Assembly: GCA_028290085.1 (NCBI GenBank)
Contig: JAQGKN010000484.1
Span: forward strand, 1 to 5,365
DNA: 5,365 nt
Source of the DNA: Hyphomicrobiales bacterium
Lineage (GTDB): Bacteria; Pseudomonadota; Alphaproteobacteria; Rhizobiales; Beijerinckiaceae
Reading direction: 5' to 3'
The notes below the pieces were generated by a model. It was not told the origin of the DNA. It was given only the letters and a program-made list of their open reading frames with translations, and made no database searches. Numbering within the stretch: the first letter of the stretch is position 1; each line of letters begins with the position of its first letter. Position numbers and translations under genes: made by a program. Below, in pieces: positions 1-5,365 of this stretch.

Positions 1-744
1 GAGCACGACGCAGCCCGCGCCCTCGCCCATGACGAAGCCGTCGCGGTCGCGATCGTAGGGACGCGAGGCCCGCTGCGGATCGTTGTTGAAGGCGGTCGAG
101 AGCGCGCGGCAGGCAGAGAAGCCAGCCAGCGAGAGGCGGTTCACAGCCGATTCGGCACCGCCCGCGACCATCACGTCGGCATCGCCGAAGGCCACGAGAC
201 GCGCAGCGTCGCCAATGGCATGCGAACCTGTTGAACAGGCAGTCACGACAGCATGGTTGGGGCCCTTGAGGCCGTGCTGGATCGAGACATAGCCGGAAGC
301 CAGATTGATCAGACGTCCCGGAATGAAGAACGGGGAGATCCTGCGCGGACCCTTTTCCTTCAGCGTGATGGAAGCCTCGTAGATACCCCCAAGGCCGCCG
401 ATGCCGGAGCCGATCAGCACGCCCGTGCTGGTCTGGTCCTCATAGGATTTCGGCGACCAGCCCGCATCGGCCAAGGCCTGCGTGGCAGCCGACATCGCGA
501 AGATGATGAAGTCATCAACCTTGCGCTGCTCTTTGGGCTCCATCCACTGATCGGGATTGAACGTGCCGTTGGTGCCGTCGCCGCGCGGAATCTGGCACGC
601 GATCTGACAAGCGATATCTGAGACATCGAAGTTTTCGACGCGACCCGCGCCGTTCTTTCCTTCGATCAACCTCGACCAGCTCTCTTCGACACCGCATGCA
701 AGCGGCGTGACGAGCCCGAGACCGGTGACAACCACCCTTCTCAT
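1..744 (-). CDS. fabF: 3-oxoacyl-ACP synthase II (KAS II), N-terminal 248 residues, cut by window edge
   Basis: FabF is the cytoplasmic condensing enzyme that joins malonyl-ACP to a growing acyl-ACP with loss of CO2 in type II fatty acid elongation. The frame is open from the ATG at 744 down to base 1, giving 248 residues of an expected 410-425. It begins MRRVVVTGLGLVTPL, the typical KAS II N-terminus. The nucleophilic cysteine is Cys170 in VTACSTGSHAIGDA, and RPYDRDRDGFVMGEGAG (about 228-244) is the usual block after it. The two catalytic histidines of the thiolase fold would lie beyond the left edge. The ribosome binding site is weak: GGGA lies 8 nt before the ATG. The gene follows acpP on the same strand after 127 nt with a hairpin in between, so its expression may be lower than that of acpP. 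The sequence favours FabF over FabB, both by N-terminal motif and by its place after acpP. Confidence 0.97.
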   Translation of the reverse strand, partial: MRRVVVTGLGLVTPLACGVEESWSRLIEGKNGAGRVENFDVSDIACQIACQIPRGDGTNGTFNPDQWMEPKEQRKVDDFIIFAMSAATQALADAGWSPKSYEDQTSTGVLIGSGIGGLGGIYEASITLKEKGPRRISPFFIPGRLINLASGYVSIQHGLKGPNHAVVTACSTGSHAIGDAARLVAFGDADVMVAGGAESAVNRLSLAGFSACRALSTAFNNDPQRASRPYDRDRDGFVMGEGAGCVVL

Positions 745-805
745 ATCGCTTTTCCCAACTGATTCTGGATCGTAGCTACGACCGCGACAGGATCGAAATA
801 TGGAT

Positions 806-828
806 GAGGGCCGGCAAGACCGGCCCTC
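806..828 (-). terminator. GC-rich hairpin between acpP and fabF, possible attenuator or mRNA 3'-end stabiliser
   Basis: GAGGGCCGG and CCGGCCCTC form a perfect 9-bp stem around a 5-nt loop. The hairpin starts 43 nt after the acpP stop codon and ends 61 nt before the fabF start codon. Read on the minus strand it is followed by ATCCATATTTCG, which has only a short U-rich patch, so it is not a textbook strong intrinsic terminator. A partial terminator or a structure protecting the 3' end of an abundant acpP message fits better. Nothing in the plus-strand direction suggests a terminator there, since no T-run follows and no plus-strand gene precedes it. Confidence 0.5.
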
Positions 829-871
829 TGCACTGGCGTTTCCGCCCGCGATGACTGAGACGCAACCAGCC

Positions 872-1111
872 TTAGGCCGTTGCAGCCTTTTCCAGGAACT
901 TGACGGCATCGCCGACGGTCACGATCGTCTCGGCCGCATCGTCGGGGATTTCAACGCCGAATTCTTCTTCGAACGCCATCACCAGCTCGACCGTGTCGAG
1001 CGAGTCGGCGCCGAGATCGTCGATGAAATTGGCATTATCGACAACCTTGTCGGCATCGACGCCGAGATGTTCCACAACGATCTTCTTCACGCGCTCGGCG
1101 ACATCGCTCAT
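872..1111 (-). CDS. acpP: acyl carrier protein
   Basis: This is the 79-residue acidic cytoplasmic carrier protein that holds growing acyl chains as thioesters on 4'-phosphopantetheine. The attachment site is Ser37 in the invariant DSLD motif ([19 protein letters not shown], from residue 34), which becomes Ser36 after loss of the initiator Met. The helical pattern, the many Asp/Glu residues in helix II and the length (77-80 residues in most bacteria) all match AcpP. The start is well supported: GAGGAAG lies 5 nt before the ATG, and the protein begins [10 protein letters not shown] as alphaproteobacterial ACPs do. It sits between fabG (277 nt upstream) and fabF (127 nt downstream). The long leader and the hairpin behind it suggest that it is transcribed at least partly on its own, in keeping with the high demand for ACP. 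Confidence 0.98.
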   Translation of the reverse strand: MSDVAERVKKIVVEHLGVDADKVVDNANFIDDLGADSLDTVELVMAFEEEFGVEIPDDAAETIVTVGDAVKFLEKAATA

Positions 1112-1388
1112 CGTAACTTCCTCATTTTCGAAGCATTTTCAGCACTGAACCAGACGGGTTGTCGCTGAACCCCAGTCCCGCCTGAAATGGCAGCAACAGC
1201 GAATTCACCGATCCCCATCCGCGGGATCTCTATTTGGTATGCTCGATCCTTCACCCAGCAGCCCGACTCAAGGGCATGCCGGACGATACTTTCAGGCATC
1301 ATCCGAGCGCTAGGTAACACATCCCTCATGGGATTGCGAGACCCCCACCGCCGCCGCAAGGCATTGGCTGTAGATTACTCCAACCCAC
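1112..1388 (-). other. intergenic leader between fabG and acpP, no gene recognised
   Basis: This 277-nt gap is long for the inside of a fab operon and probably carries a promoter for acpP. I found no convincing -35/-10 pair: a CTTGAG hexamer near 1265-1275 on the minus strand lacks a matching -10. A short inverted repeat, GATCCC-N7-GGGATC at 1210-1228, has no T-run after it and is weak. The only minus-strand open frame here would need a TTG start at 1359 and resembles nothing I know. No terminator is visible after the fabG stop codon, so readthrough from fabG is possible. Confidence 0.4.
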
Positions 1389-2126
1389 TCAAATCATTGC
1401 CATTCCACCGTTGACGTGGAGGGTCGCGCCGGTCACGTAACCCGCCTCGCGGCTGGCGAGATAGACGGCCGCGGCCGCGATGTCCGCCGGACCACCCAAC
1501 CTTCCGGCCGGAATGGTGCCCAGAATAGCCTCTTTCTGCTTGTCGTTCAGCGCGTCGGTCATCGGGCTTTCAATGAAGCCAGGCGCGATGCAGTTGACGG
1601 TGATGTTGCGGCTAGCAAACTCGGCCGCCAGCGATTTCGACATACCAATCATGCCGGCCTTCGACGCCGCGTAGTTGCCCTGCCCCGCATTGCCGGTGAC
1701 GCCGACCACCGAGGTGATGCCGATGATTCGGCCAAAGCGCCGTTTCATCATGCCGCGCAGCACGGCGCGCGAAAGGCGAAAGGCTGATGTGAGATTGACG
1801 TTGATAACCTGCTCCCAATCGTCGTCCTTCATGCGCATGAAAAGGCCGTCGCGGGTGATACCGGCATTGTTGACGAGAATATCGACCTGCCCCATCGCCG
1901 CGTCCGCCGCCGGGATTAGTGCTTCGACCGCCGCCTTGTCGCCGAGATCGCAGGGCAGCACGTGGACGCGCTCGCCCAGTTCCGCTGCCAGCGCTTCGAG
2001 CGCCGATGCGCGCGTGCCCGAGAGCGATACGGTCGCGCCCTGCGCATGAAGGGCGCGCGCAATCTGCCCGCCGAGACCACCGGTCGCACCAGTGACGAGC
2101 GCGTTCAGGCCGTTGAGTTCGAACAT
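1389..2126 (-). CDS. fabG: 3-oxoacyl-ACP reductase, short-chain dehydrogenase family
   Basis: FabG makes the NADPH-dependent reduction of 3-oxoacyl-ACP to (R)-3-hydroxyacyl-ACP, the first reductive step of each elongation round. At 245 residues it has the usual FabG length (244-248). The classical SDR landmarks are all present: the dinucleotide-binding loop TGATGGLG at 12-19, NNAG at 86-89, and the catalytic tetrad Asn111, Ser139, Tyr152 and Lys156 (YAASK). APGFIESPMT at 181-190 and the C-terminal HVNGGMAMI are FabG hallmarks. I chose the ATG at 2126. An upstream in-frame GTG at 2138 would add four residues (MEHD), but that GTG is part of the GTGGAG ribosome binding site of the ATG. The gene follows fabD after 29 nt on the same strand, so the two are very probably cotranscribed. 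Confidence 0.97.
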   Translation of the reverse strand: MFELNGLNALVTGATGGLGGQIARALHAQGATVSLSGTRASALEALAAELGERVHVLPCDLGDKAAVEALIPAADAAMGQVDILVNNAGITRDGLFMRMKDDDWEQVINVNLTSAFRLSRAVLRGMMKRRFGRIIGITSVVGVTGNAGQGNYAASKAGMIGMSKSLAAEFASRNITVNCIAPGFIESPMTDALNDKQKEAILGTIPAGRLGGPADIAAAAVYLASREAGYVTGATLHVNGGMAMI

Positions 2127-2132
2127 GTCATG

Positions 2133-2138
2133 CTCCAC
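2133..2138 (-). promoter_or_regulatory. ribosome binding site that decides the fabG start
   Basis: GTGGAG on the minus strand ends 6 nt before the ATG at 2126, a normal spacing for the anti-Shine-Dalgarno pairing of GGAG. The alternative in-frame start, a GTG at 2138, lies inside this site and would leave the upstream start without a clear binding site of its own. This supports the 245-residue form of FabG beginning MFELNG. Confidence 0.7.
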
Positions 2139-2155
2139 GTGAGGATTAAGGTGCG

Positions 2156-3100
2156 TTACGACCGGCTGATACGGTAGGCCTCGATGTCGGCAGGCGAATT
2201 GACGGCCGTTCCGGTCGCGGTGTCGGCGATGCGCTTCACGAGTCCGGACAAGACCTTACCATTGCCAAGCTCAAGGAAGCTGGTAACGCCTTCACCGGCC
2301 ATGAAAGCGATGCTTTCGCGCCAGCGCACCGTGCCAGTGACCTGCTCGACGAGGCGGGCGCGGATCTCTTCCGCATCCGTAATGGGCCGCGCCAGCACGT
2401 TGGCGACCAGCGGCACGCTGGGTGAGCGCATGGTGACGCCGGCGAGTGCCTGGGCCATGGCGTCAGCCGCCGGTTGCATCAGCGCGCAATGGAAGGGCGC
2501 TGACACGGGCAGCAGGATGGCGCGCTTGGTGCCGCGCGTCTTGGCGATTTCCATGGCGCGCTCGACCGCAGCTTTATGCCCCGAGGCGACCACCTGCCCG
2601 CCGCCGTTGTCATTGGCGATCTGGCAAACCTGACCCTGCGCTGCTTCCTGTGCGACGGCGACGCCGGTCTCGTAATCGAGGCCGAGAAGTGCCGCCATGG
2701 CGCCCTCCCCGACGGGAACAGCTTTCTGCATGGCGTCGCCACGAAGGCGCAGCAGCCGGGCCGTGTCGGCAAGCGAGAAGGTGCCAGCGGCCGCCAGCGC
2801 CGAATATTCGCCGAGCGAATGCCCCGCGATGAAGGCGGCATCGCGCGCCAGATCGAGACCAGCCTCGGCCTCGAGCACGCGCAAGACCGCCAGGCTCACC
2901 GCCATCAGGGCCGGCTGCGCATTGGCGGTGAGGGTCAGCTCGGCCTCGGGGCCCTCGAACATGATGGCAGAGAGCTTCTGGTTCAGCGCGTCGTCGACTT
3001 CCGCGAAGACCTTTTGGGCTTGCGGGAAGCTTTCGGCGAGCGCGCGGCCCATGCCGACGGATTGGGACCCCTGCCCGGGGAAGATGAACGCGAGAGACAT
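2156..3100 (-). CDS. fabD: malonyl-CoA:ACP transacylase
   Basis: FabD transfers the malonyl group from malonyl-CoA to the phosphopantetheine arm of AcpP, supplying the extender unit for fatty acid synthesis in the cytoplasm. The protein has 314 residues, typical of the family (about 308-320). It opens with the oxyanion-hole motif FPGQGSQ at 7-13 and carries the nucleophile Ser95 in GHSLGEYSA. By alignment from memory with E. coli FabD, Arg120 should bind the malonyl carboxylate, His204 (SAPFH) is the catalytic base, and Gln253 matches the conserved Gln250. The ELGNGKVLSGL block at 277-287 is the usual C-terminal family motif. The start is firm: AAGGTGG lies 4 nt before the ATG. It is the first gene of the minus-strand fab cluster, faces a divergent gene 189 nt away, and lies 29 nt before fabG. 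No fabH lies beside it. Confidence 0.97.
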   Translation of the reverse strand: MSLAFIFPGQGSQSVGMGRALAESFPQAQKVFAEVDDALNQKLSAIMFEGPEAELTLTANAQPALMAVSLAVLRVLEAEAGLDLARDAAFIAGHSLGEYSALAAAGTFSLADTARLLRLRGDAMQKAVPVGEGAMAALLGLDYETGVAVAQEAAQGQVCQIANDNGGGQVVASGHKAAVERAMEIAKTRGTKRAILLPVSAPFHCALMQPAADAMAQALAGVTMRSPSVPLVANVLARPITDAEEIRARLVEQVTGTVRWRESIAFMAGEGVTSFLELGNGKVLSGLVKRIADTATGTAVNSPADIEAYRISRS

Positions 3101-3113
3101 AGGGCCACCTTAT

Positions 3114-3140
3114 AAACAGGGTCTCGTGAAAACAGGGTCT
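3114..3140. repeat. 11-bp direct repeat, two copies with a 16-nt period, upstream of fabD
   Basis: AAACAGGGTCT occurs at 3114-3124 and again, without mismatch, at 3130-3140, with CGTGA between the copies. On the fabD strand it reads AGACCCTGTTT twice. The proximal copy ends 3 nt before the AAGGTGG ribosome binding site. If transcription starts near the candidate promoter at 3161-3189, both copies lie in the fabD leader. A tandem site for a regulator, or a leader element, is possible. It does not match any operator I can name. Confidence 0.6.
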
Positions 3141-3149
3141 GGGCACAAG

Positions 3150-3176
3150 AAGCGGCTCGCGAGTGACACGCCGCTT
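3150..3176. repeat. interrupted inverted repeat in the fabD upstream region
   Basis: AAGCGGC at 3150-3156 and GCCGCTT at 3170-3176 are perfect complements around a 13-nt spacer that itself contains the palindrome TCGCGA (3157-3162). The repeat covers the position where the -10 element matching the TTGACT hexamer would lie, so it could be an operator. No T-run follows on either strand, which argues against a terminator. Confidence 0.35.
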
Positions 3177-3189
3177 TCCCGTGAGTCAA
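3161..3189 (-). promoter_or_regulatory. candidate promoter for fabD-fabG
   Basis: On the minus strand a TTGACT hexamer (3184-3189), preceded by C to give the CTTGAC favoured in rhizobial -35 elements, is followed after 17 nt by TCACTC at 3161-3166. The -35 is very good, but the -10 is poor against either TATAAT or CTATAT. Alphaproteobacterial -10 elements are often weakly conserved, so this is a reasonable but unproven candidate. It would give a leader of roughly 50 nt containing the direct repeat. Confidence 0.3.
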
Positions 3190-3289
3190 GTGCGCGGGCT
3201 CTTTGTTCCGGGATCACGCGCTTTCCTCTTGCGCAGGACGACGCTGGCTCCGACACTCCGCCGAACCCGAATCGTAGGCGTAAATATCC

Positions 3290-3703
3290 ATGGCCATTCC
3301 CGGAAAGTCGTGCGGAACCTGCACGATGTGCTGCCAGGTTCTCGAAATCGAGCACTTCGAGAAGCCGGCCGGCGTCTTGTGCACGCATTGCCACAAGACC
3401 GAGGGATGTACGATCTACGCCAAGCGCCCGGAAGTCTGCCGCGATTACGAGTGCGAATGGATGATGCAGCGTGCGCTCGCCAGTACGCTGCGTCCCGACA
3501 AGGTCGGCACTATTCTTATGGAAGATCCGGATTCCGACGAGTATCGCGCCGTCTGCGATCCCTCCAAGCCTCTTGCATGGCGTCACCCGCTCGTCTTCAA
3601 GCATCTGGTGTCTGTCGCCAAGGAAGGCCGCACCGTTGTCGCCAAGGCTGGCCTGAAGGCCTGGCGAATCTACGATACTGGCGAATGGGGTCCTTGGGCC
3701 TGA
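3290..3703 (+). CDS. YkgJ/UPF0153-type cysteine-cluster protein, function unknown
   Basis: This is a 137-residue cysteine-rich protein. The N-terminal motif CGTCTMCC (Cys8, 11, 14, 15) is followed by CTHC (Cys31, 34), Cys40, Cys50 and Cys55 within CTIYAKRPEVCRDYEC, with a last cysteine at 89. This CxxCxxCC ... C-x9-C arrangement with a YxxRPxxCR segment is the pattern of the YkgJ/UPF0153 family, which is thought to bind zinc or an iron-sulfur cluster. No enzymatic role is established. The C-terminal half (about 60-137) is soluble, has no membrane segment or signal peptide, and looks like a family-specific extension. The ATG at 3290 is the first possible ATG, since an in-frame TAA lies at 3281-3283. 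Its ribosome binding site is weak, with AGG about 11 nt upstream. It is divergent from fabD and is followed after 128 nt by the antiporter gene. Confidence 0.85.
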   Translation: MAIPGKSCGTCTMCCQVLEIEHFEKPAGVLCTHCHKTEGCTIYAKRPEVCRDYECEWMMQRALASTLRPDKVGTILMEDPDSDEYRAVCDPSKPLAWRHPLVFKHLVSVAKEGRTVVAKAGLKAWRIYDTGEWGPWA

Positions 3704-3789
3704 CGCAAATTCACATTCAGTTCCAATAGGTTTTCTGGCGAGGGCGCTGCTGCGCGCATTGCGTGGCCGCGCCGCATGCCCCATGTTGT

Positions 3790-3804
3790 TGTGACACCCT
3801 CACA
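3790..3804. repeat. short inverted repeat upstream of ybaL
   Basis: TGTGA and TCACA form a 5-bp inverted repeat around a 5-nt centre (CACCC), 27 nt before the ybaL start codon. The half-sites equal the CRP core, but the spacer is 5 nt rather than 6, so it is not a standard CRP site. It could be a small hairpin in the leader or a chance match. The remainder of the 128-nt gap (3704-3831) shows no clear terminator after the cysteine-cluster gene and no clear promoter for ybaL. Confidence 0.25.
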
Positions 3805-3831
3805 GCCGCGCTGGACCTGCCCGGGAGACCT

Positions 3832-5365
3832 ATGGATCATCATACGCCGTTGATTGCGACCATTGTGGCCGGCCTCACGCTGGCCTTCGTCTTCGGCGCG
3901 CTCGCGCATCGTCTCAAACTGTCGCCTCTGGCGGGCTATCTGATCGCAGGCGTCGTCATCGGCCCGTTCACGCCGGGCTATGTCGCGGATCAGGCGCTTG
4001 CCCCGCAACTCGCCGAGATCGGCGTCATCCTGCTGATGTTCGGCGTGGGGCTGCATTTCTCGCCCGCCGATCTCAACTCTGTACGCAAGATCGCCATTCC
4101 CGGCGCCCTCGGGCAAATGACGCTGGTGACGGCGCTCGGGCTCGGGTTGGCCCTCGCCCTGGGGTGGCCGCTCGGCGCGGGCGTTGTCTTCGGCCTGGCG
4201 TTGTCGGTTGCCAGTACGGTCGTCGTCCTGCGTGCGCTTCAGGAAAAACGGCTGGTGGAGACCGAGCGCGGCCGCATCGCAGTGGCATGGCTGATCGTTG
4301 AAGATCTGGCCATGGTGCTGGCCCTCGTGCTGTTGCCTGCCTTGTCTGGCGTGCTCGGCGGCGACACCGTGACACCGGCCGGGAGCGGCAGCCTGCTCGG
4401 CTACCTCGGGATCACGTCACTCTGGGCCGTGCTCGGTGTGACGCTGGCGAAAGTCGCCGCGTTTATTGCACTAATGATGATTGTGGGCCGCCGCGTGATC
4501 CCGTGGATTCTGCATTACGTCGCGCATACCGGGTCGCGCGAACTATTCCGGCTTGCGGTGCTTGCCATCGCCCTGGGGGTAGCCTTCGCATCGGCTGAAT
4601 TGTTCGGCGTGTCCTTCGCGCTCGGAGCGTTCTTCGCGGGAATGGTGCTGGCTGAATCCGAGCTCAGCCATCAGGCCGCGCGCGACACGCTACCTCTGCG
4701 CGATGCCTTCGCGGTGCTGTTCTTCGTGTCAGTCGGCATGTTGTTCGACCCCTCGATCCTGCTGCGCGAGCCGCTGCCGATTCTCGCCACCTTCCTGATC
4801 ATCGTGCTCGGCAATGCGCTGGCGGCTTTCGTGATCGTGCGGAGTTTCGGCTATTCGCTGCTCACAGCCCTGACGCTGGCCGCAGCGCTCTCGCAGATCG
4901 GCGAATTCTCCTTCATTCTCGCGGGTCTCGGCGTAGACCTGAAGCTGCTGCCCGCCACAGGGCGCGATCTCATTCTGGCGGGGGCGATCCTCTCGATCTG
5001 CGCCAATCCCGTGCTGTTTTTCCTGCTCGAGCGATTCGGGCAGCGCGTGCGCGAGCGTGACGAGCGCGCGCGGGTTGAGCGGCCGAGCACCAAGCCCGAG
5101 GTTCCGGAACCTGCGATGGAGCCAACTGCTCTGAGCGGCCATGCAGTGCTGGTCGGGCACGGACGCGTGGGGGCGCTGGTTGCCGACGCCCTGACGGTTC
5201 GCGGCCAGCCTTTTCTCGTCATCGAAGAGCGGCAGGACATCGTGAACCGCCTGCGTGCCGAGGGCGTCGAGGCCATTTCAGGCAATGCGGCGCAACCGGG
5301 CATCCTGAAGCGCGCGAATCTCGCTGGCGCACGATGGTTCATCAGCGCCATTCCGAACCCGTTTG
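3832..5365 (+). CDS. ybaL: YbaL-type CPA2 cation:proton antiporter with RCK/TrkA-N domain, C-terminus beyond window
   Basis: This is an inner-membrane monovalent cation:proton antiporter of the CPA2 (KefB-like) family. The frame is open from the ATG at 3832 to the right edge: 511 residues of about 560 in the E. coli protein. Some 11-13 hydrophobic segments fill residues 5-400. The stretch MDHHTPLIATIVAGL, the block LAEIGVILLMFGVGLHFS at 60-77, VEDLA at 156-160, and DTLPLRDAFAVLFFVSVGM at 285-303 are very close to E. coli YbaL as I recall it. Asp158 is the likely ion-coupling acid. A charged, Arg/Glu/Pro-rich linker (about 401-434) leads to a cytoplasmic RCK/TrkA-N domain from 437, with the dinucleotide loop GHGRVG (442-447) and Glu465 at the end of strand 2. 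GGGAG lies 4 nt before the ATG. The in vivo substrate (K+ or Na+) is not settled for this family. It lies on the same strand as the upstream cysteine-cluster gene, but cotranscription is unproven. Confidence 0.93.
   Translation, partial: MDHHTPLIATIVAGLTLAFVFGALAHRLKLSPLAGYLIAGVVIGPFTPGYVADQALAPQLAEIGVILLMFGVGLHFSPADLNSVRKIAIPGALGQMTLVTALGLGLALALGWPLGAGVVFGLALSVASTVVVLRALQEKRLVETERGRIAVAWLIVEDLAMVLALVLLPALSGVLGGDTVTPAGSGSLLGYLGITSLWAVLGVTLAKVAAFIALMMIVGRRVIPWILHYVAHTGSRELFRLAVLAIALGVAFASAELFGVSFALGAFFAGMVLAESELSHQAARDTLPLRDAFAVLFFVSVGMLFDPSILLREPLPILATFLIIVLGNALAAFVIVRSFGYSLLTALTLAAALSQIGEFSFILAGLGVDLKLLPATGRDLILAGAILSICANPVLFFLLERFGQRVRERDERARVERPSTKPEVPEPAMEPTALSGHAVLVGHGRVGALVADALTVRGQPFLVIEERQDIVNRLRAEGVEAISGNAAQPGILKRANLAGARWFISAIPNPF

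Noticed and set aside
1210..1228. Terminator after fabG (GATCCC-N7-GGGATC)
   Set aside because: The stem is only 6 bp, it lies about 160 nt from the fabG stop codon, and no T-run follows on the minus strand.
1108..1359. 83-residue minus-strand open frame whose stop overlaps the acpP start in an ATGA, as in translational coupling
   Set aside because: It needs a TTG start, has no clear ribosome binding site and no recognisable motif. Because acpP starts with ATGAGC, any open frame in that register must end there, so the ATGA overlap carries no information.
2697..3464. 255-residue plus-strand open frame running antisense to fabD and across the divergent region into the cysteine-cluster gene
   Set aside because: It overlaps two well-supported genes in other frames, and its composition (Ser/Arg/Ala-rich, without motifs) is that of a frame mirrored from GC-rich coding DNA.
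3110..3784. 224-residue minus-strand open frame antisense to the cysteine-cluster gene
   Set aside because: The plus-strand frame has the clear CxxCxxCC family pattern. The antisense product shows no motif, covers the fabD upstream region and is best explained as a shadow of GC-rich codon use.
3790..3804. CRP site upstream of ybaL
   Set aside because: The half-sites TGTGA and TCACA match the CRP core, but the spacing is 5 nt instead of 6 and the flanks do not fit. It is kept only as a short inverted repeat.
4073..5351. Several minus-strand open frames of 100-166 residues opposite the antiporter gene
   Set aside because: The plus-strand frame is continuous for 511 codons and matches YbaL throughout, so the antisense frames are by-products of third-position GC bias.

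Overview
This window looks like an ordinary housekeeping stretch of chromosome from a GC-rich alphaproteobacterium, most likely of the Rhizobiales/Hyphomicrobiales. That placement is inferred from the protein sequences (ACP, FabF, FabG), the strong G/C bias at third codon positions and the gene order. No database search was possible.

The left 60% (about 1-3100) carries a type II fatty acid synthesis cluster on the minus strand. In the order of transcription it holds fabD (malonyl-CoA:ACP transacylase, 3100-2156), fabG (3-oxoacyl-ACP reductase, 2126-1389), acpP (acyl carrier protein, 1111-872) and fabF (3-oxoacyl-ACP synthase II, from 744 and cut by the left edge). FabD loads malonate onto AcpP, FabF condenses it with the growing acyl-ACP, and FabG makes the first reduction of the elongation cycle. 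fabD and fabG are tightly spaced (29 nt). acpP is set apart by a 277-nt leader, and a perfect 9-bp GC-rich hairpin lies between acpP and fabF. This spacing suggests separate control of the abundant ACP message. fabH is not next to fabD, unlike in E. coli.

A 189-nt divergent intergenic region (3101-3289) separates fabD from the plus-strand genes. It holds a TTGACT -35-like hexamer facing fabD, a 27-bp interrupted inverted repeat over the matching -10 position, and an 11-bp direct repeat with a 16-nt period just upstream of the fabD ribosome binding site. This is the least explained DNA in the window.

On the plus strand, 3290-3703 encodes a small cysteine-rich YkgJ/UPF0153-type protein (CxxCxxCC) of unknown function. 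From 3832 to the right edge runs a YbaL-type CPA2 cation:proton antiporter with a membrane domain, a charged linker and the start of a C-terminal RCK/TrkA-N nucleotide-binding domain. The right edge truncates it.

I found no RNA genes, mobile elements, CRISPR arrays or prophage genes, and nothing that amounts to a new biological system. The findings concern mainly regulatory DNA around the fab genes.
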